Shown here piece after piece: positions 45,946-48,207 of a DNA stretch of 48,207 nucleotides; within the stretch, counting starts at the first letter, position 1, and each line of letters starts with the position of its first letter. This DNA comes from Parasutterella excrementihominis YIT 11859. GTDB lineage: Bacteria > Pseudomonadota > Gammaproteobacteria > Burkholderiales > Burkholderiaceae_F. The DNA lies in NCBI RefSeq assembly GCF_000205025.1, contig NZ_GL883759.1, forward strand, positions 1 to 48,207. The letters are read 5' to 3'. A program made the position numbers and the translations under genes. The notes under the pieces are model-generated. The model had not been told where the DNA came from. It searched no databases and saw only the letters and a program-made list of their open reading frames with translations.

Positions 45946-46558
45946 CGGAAAGCTCCTGTTCTAACGTTTTGTTTAATAGTTCCAGCTCTTCAAGCGTGTT
46001 GAGATTCATGAAATCGCCTTCATCGATTTCACATTCCAATTCGAGTGCACCAAGATGCTCTAGGAATCCCAGAACGCTCCGTTTATTTGAATCCAAGAAT
46101 GAGGTTAGCGAGGGCAGGACGTCTTTATGAAGCAGGCAGTGCAGAGGTTCCTTTTTACCTTTGTGAGTTGGAAAAACACAGAGTGCCTGTTTCTCTTTCG
46201 CTGTCTTATGCAAAAGTCCGGCCAGATTTCTCGGTAGAAACGGGGTATCCGTCGGTGAGACGAAATACCAAGGACCGCCTAAGTCTTGTTTTAAGATAGT
46301 TTCGATTCCGGCTAAAGGCCCCGGATAATCCTGACGAACATCCTTGAACACAGGATAACCGTAAGAATCAAATTCGGCGGCAAACTCATTAGAGCTAATG
46401 AATATGGACTTGACTTGAGGTTTCATGCGTTCGATGACCAAGCCTGCGAGTGTTCGGCCTCCAAGAAGCTGAGCTCCTTTATTTACGCCTCCCATTCTTC
46501 GGGCTTTTCCGCCTGCCAAGAGAATTCCGCTGATTTCGTTTTTTGTTTCGTTACTCAT
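45935..46558 (-). CDS. mobA: Molybdenum cofactor guanylyltransferase MobA
   Basis: Attaches GMP to molybdenum cofactor to give MGD. 207 residues from the ATG at 46558. The nucleotide-binding start ISGILLAGGKARRMGG is followed by DYPGPLAGIETIL and SPTDTPFLPRNL. The frame runs open to a GTG at 46612, so a longer N-terminus cannot be excluded; neither start has a good Shine-Dalgarno, and the shorter one matches the family. Operon with moeA. Confidence 0.9.
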   Translation of the reverse strand: MSNETKNEISGILLAGGKARRMGGVNKGAQLLGGRTLAGLVIERMKPQVKSIFISSNEFAAEFDSYGYPVFKDVRQDYPGPLAGIETILKQDLGGPWYFVSPTDTPFLPRNLAGLLHKTAKEKQALCVFPTHKGKKEPLHCLLHKDVLPSLTSFLDSNKRSVLGFLEHLGALELECEIDEGDFMNLNTLEELELLNKTLEQELSDGS

Positions 46559-46754
46559 TCGCAATAAATCTACAAAGTGTGTTCGGCCAATGCCGAACAT
46601 CTGAGTTATCACTTGATTGTATTACTCCTGGATTTTGAATCGAACAAAAGGACAGTGTATCCCGAACATATCGTTTGACTGAAGCCTACAAAAGTCTGAT
46701 TTGTCATTTGCTGTTTTAGGACGTAAGACATCACCTGACGCACTAAGGAGGACG

Positions 46755-48095
46755 ATGAAACAAATAAACTATTGTCGGTGTTTCATCATGAGCGAACTGA
46801 AATACATAGCTTCTAAAAACGGCTTGAAGTACAAAATCGTGCGTTTCGAAGCAGGTTCTGAGGGCAAGCGAGCGAAAATCAATCAAAAGGCAGCTACCGT
46901 AGATTTCACCGTCTATCCAGCTAAGTTCGAGCCTAATCTGAAATTGACAAATGAAGAAATTGAAGAGATCAGTGTTTTCACAAAAACAATGGAGACCGAG
47001 CTTGAAGCAGCAGAAGTCAAAGAATTTATTCTTCGGTACAGGGAAGGGTTGAGGGTTGAAATCATTAGCAAAGCTACGGGGGGCTGCCCCGAAATCATCG
47101 CAGACCTAGTTGACTCATTGAAGCGCGCCCTGGTTCCTAAAGAAACATTGGAAGCTTCGCCCGATCACCTTTGTTTCTTGGTCGAAGGCGAGACGGAAGG
47201 AAACTACATTTCTGCCTATGCGAGAAGACTTGGTGTGCTGAATAAGATCTCCATTATCAAGCCATCAGGCAATTCACCGGCTGAAATGGTAAAGGAAGCA
47301 GCCAGAATTCTGGCGCTGGATGAATTAAAAGGAACGACATTAAGAGATGTTTGGTGTGTTTTCGATCGGGATAGACATCCTTCCTACCGGGAAGCTTTCG
47401 AACTAGCTTCTCGCAATAGAAGAATTCGTCTTTGCTGGTCCAATCCCTGCATAGAGCTTTGGTTCTTGATGCACTTTTTAAAACTTCCATGCGGATTAAC
47501 AGCATCAGTCCGTTTTCCTGGCCCGACACAAACTCAACTGCTCAAAGTTTCTGAAAGCATGGAAAAGGAAATTGTTGAGCAGGTTTACTACAAATTATTC
47601 GATCCTGAAGAGAGCTTGGAAGCCCTTATGAAACAGTGGCCTAGCTACAAGAAGAATGGATTGGGTTATGTAGAAGAACTCCACTCGAAATTGTCATTTG
47701 CAATGGTGCAGTACCAGAATTCTGATAAAGACCCCGATCAAATAGGATCGTGTTTTCCTGAGTTGCTGAAAGCTCTTGCGGATATAGCCGGTAAAACTTT
47801 AGAGGACGCTTCAGAAGTATCAGCAGTTCTAAACATCGACAATACTGAGCTTTTGGCAATCGAAGAAAAAATAGCCGCGGCTCAGAATAAAGTAGAACAA
47901 GCGAGGGCAGGCTATTTGCTGGCTAAGAGCAAGCGTGCTTCACAAAATAACAACAAGAACAGAGTGTACGAAGAAAACCAAGCCAAATTTTTAAAGAATG
48001 CGGAAGGCCGGTTGAGTTACCTCCTGGAACTCAAGGAAAAGCTCTCCTCAAAGACAACGCAAGAAGAGCCTCCGAGTAGGGACAATAATGACTAA
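46755..48095 (+). CDS. Large RloB-domain protein
   Basis: 446 residues. The centre is an RloB/Toprim-like domain: VEGETE at 143-148, DRDRH from 204 (after VWCVF), and SNPCIELWF at 229-237, the family's closing motif. RloB proteins are usually about 200 residues and belong to accessory loci linked to restriction and anti-phage defence. This one has about 140 extra N-terminal residues and a long C-terminal part with a Glu/Lys/Ala-rich coiled coil (350-430). No RloA ATPase is beside it. The ATG at 46755 has AAGGAGG 3 nt upstream, rather close; ATG 46788 is an alternative. Nuclease activity is inferred only. Confidence 0.7.
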   Translation: MKQINYCRCFIMSELKYIASKNGLKYKIVRFEAGSEGKRAKINQKAATVDFTVYPAKFEPNLKLTNEEIEEISVFTKTMETELEAAEVKEFILRYREGLRVEIISKATGGCPEIIADLVDSLKRALVPKETLEASPDHLCFLVEGETEGNYISAYARRLGVLNKISIIKPSGNSPAEMVKEAARILALDELKGTTLRDVWCVFDRDRHPSYREAFELASRNRRIRLCWSNPCIELWFLMHFLKLPCGLTASVRFPGPTQTQLLKVSESMEKEIVEQVYYKLFDPEESLEALMKQWPSYKKNGLGYVEELHSKLSFAMVQYQNSDKDPDQIGSCFPELLKALADIAGKTLEDASEVSAVLNIDNTELLAIEEKIAAAQNKVEQARAGYLLAKSKRASQNNNKNRVYEENQAKFLKNAEGRLSYLLELKEKLSSKTTQEEPPSRDNND

Positions 48096-48165
48096 TACGT
48101 AAGCGTGACATTGAAGCCTTTATTGAGATAAAAAATCTGTTGAAAGAAAGTTGAATTTTGTTGAC

Positions 48166-48194
48166 TTGACAAGCCCAAAATAAGCATTCATAAT
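48166..48194 (+). promoter_or_regulatory. Strong sigma-70 promoter reading out of the window
   Basis: TTGACA (48166-48171), exactly 17 nt, CATAAT (48189-48194), followed by a GC-rich discriminator TCGCCTCC. Such near-consensus promoters with GC-rich discriminators are typical of stable RNA genes, so a tRNA or rRNA gene probably begins just past the window end. Confidence 0.8.
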
Positions 48195-48207
48195 TCGCCT
48201 CCGTTTT

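Overview
The window reads as chromosomal DNA of a gut-type betaproteobacterium, most likely Burkholderiales/Sutterellaceae (Sutterella or Parasutterella kind). This is inferred from gene content and protein flavour: an rpsU-yqeY-dnaG-(nhaC)-rpoD block, a very long Lys/Ala-rich N-terminal tail on RpoD, and a mid-GC base composition. No database search was possible. Most of the window is housekeeping DNA, with one large accessory block (a type I-E CRISPR-Cas locus) and a few smaller accessory genes.

Layout: (1) 71-1982, ispH, an alkyltransferase-like gene and a YbaK-type deacylase, closed by a terminator. (2) 2098-3866 (minus), tsaD and a free-standing McrB-type N-terminal domain. (3) 4136-10995, the macromolecular-synthesis block rpsU, yqeY, dnaG, an NhaC antiporter and rpoD. 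(4) 11161-11392, a broken tRNA 3' end followed by an intact tRNA-Ile2(CAU). (5) 11640-22235, a complete I-E CRISPR-Cas locus: array 1, cas3-casA-casB-casC-casD-casE-cas1-cas2, and array 2, which erodes into fossil repeats. (6) 22577-31976, rhlE, gluQ, an MscS channel, a Mog/serine-hydrolase fusion, darP, pmbA, ilvE and argH. (7) 32175-40902, hemC-hemD, ppa, nadE-glnB, trxB-smr and ftsK. (8) 40964-43593, an amidohydrolase-pyrE operon behind what looks like a translated-leader attenuator, divergent from lolA. (9) 43769-46612, a structured 5' leader before a metallophosphoesterase, facing mobA-moeA. (10) 46755-48095, an unusually large RloB-type protein, followed by a strong promoter that reads out of the window.

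How the genes work together: the CRISPR block carries everything needed for adaptation (Cas1-Cas2), crRNA processing (Cas6e), Cascade and Cas3. Array 1 has uniform repeats and looks live; array 2 looks senescent. The nadE-glnB pair fits the known control of glutamine-dependent NAD synthetase by PII. Molybdenum-cofactor functions appear twice (the Mog fusion and mobA-moeA). The least expected signals are non-coding or very short: a 45-codon leader ORF running through an intrinsic terminator into the amidohydrolase-pyrE operon (logic as in enteric pyrBI), and a compact folded leader that hides the ribosome-binding site of the metallophosphoesterase.
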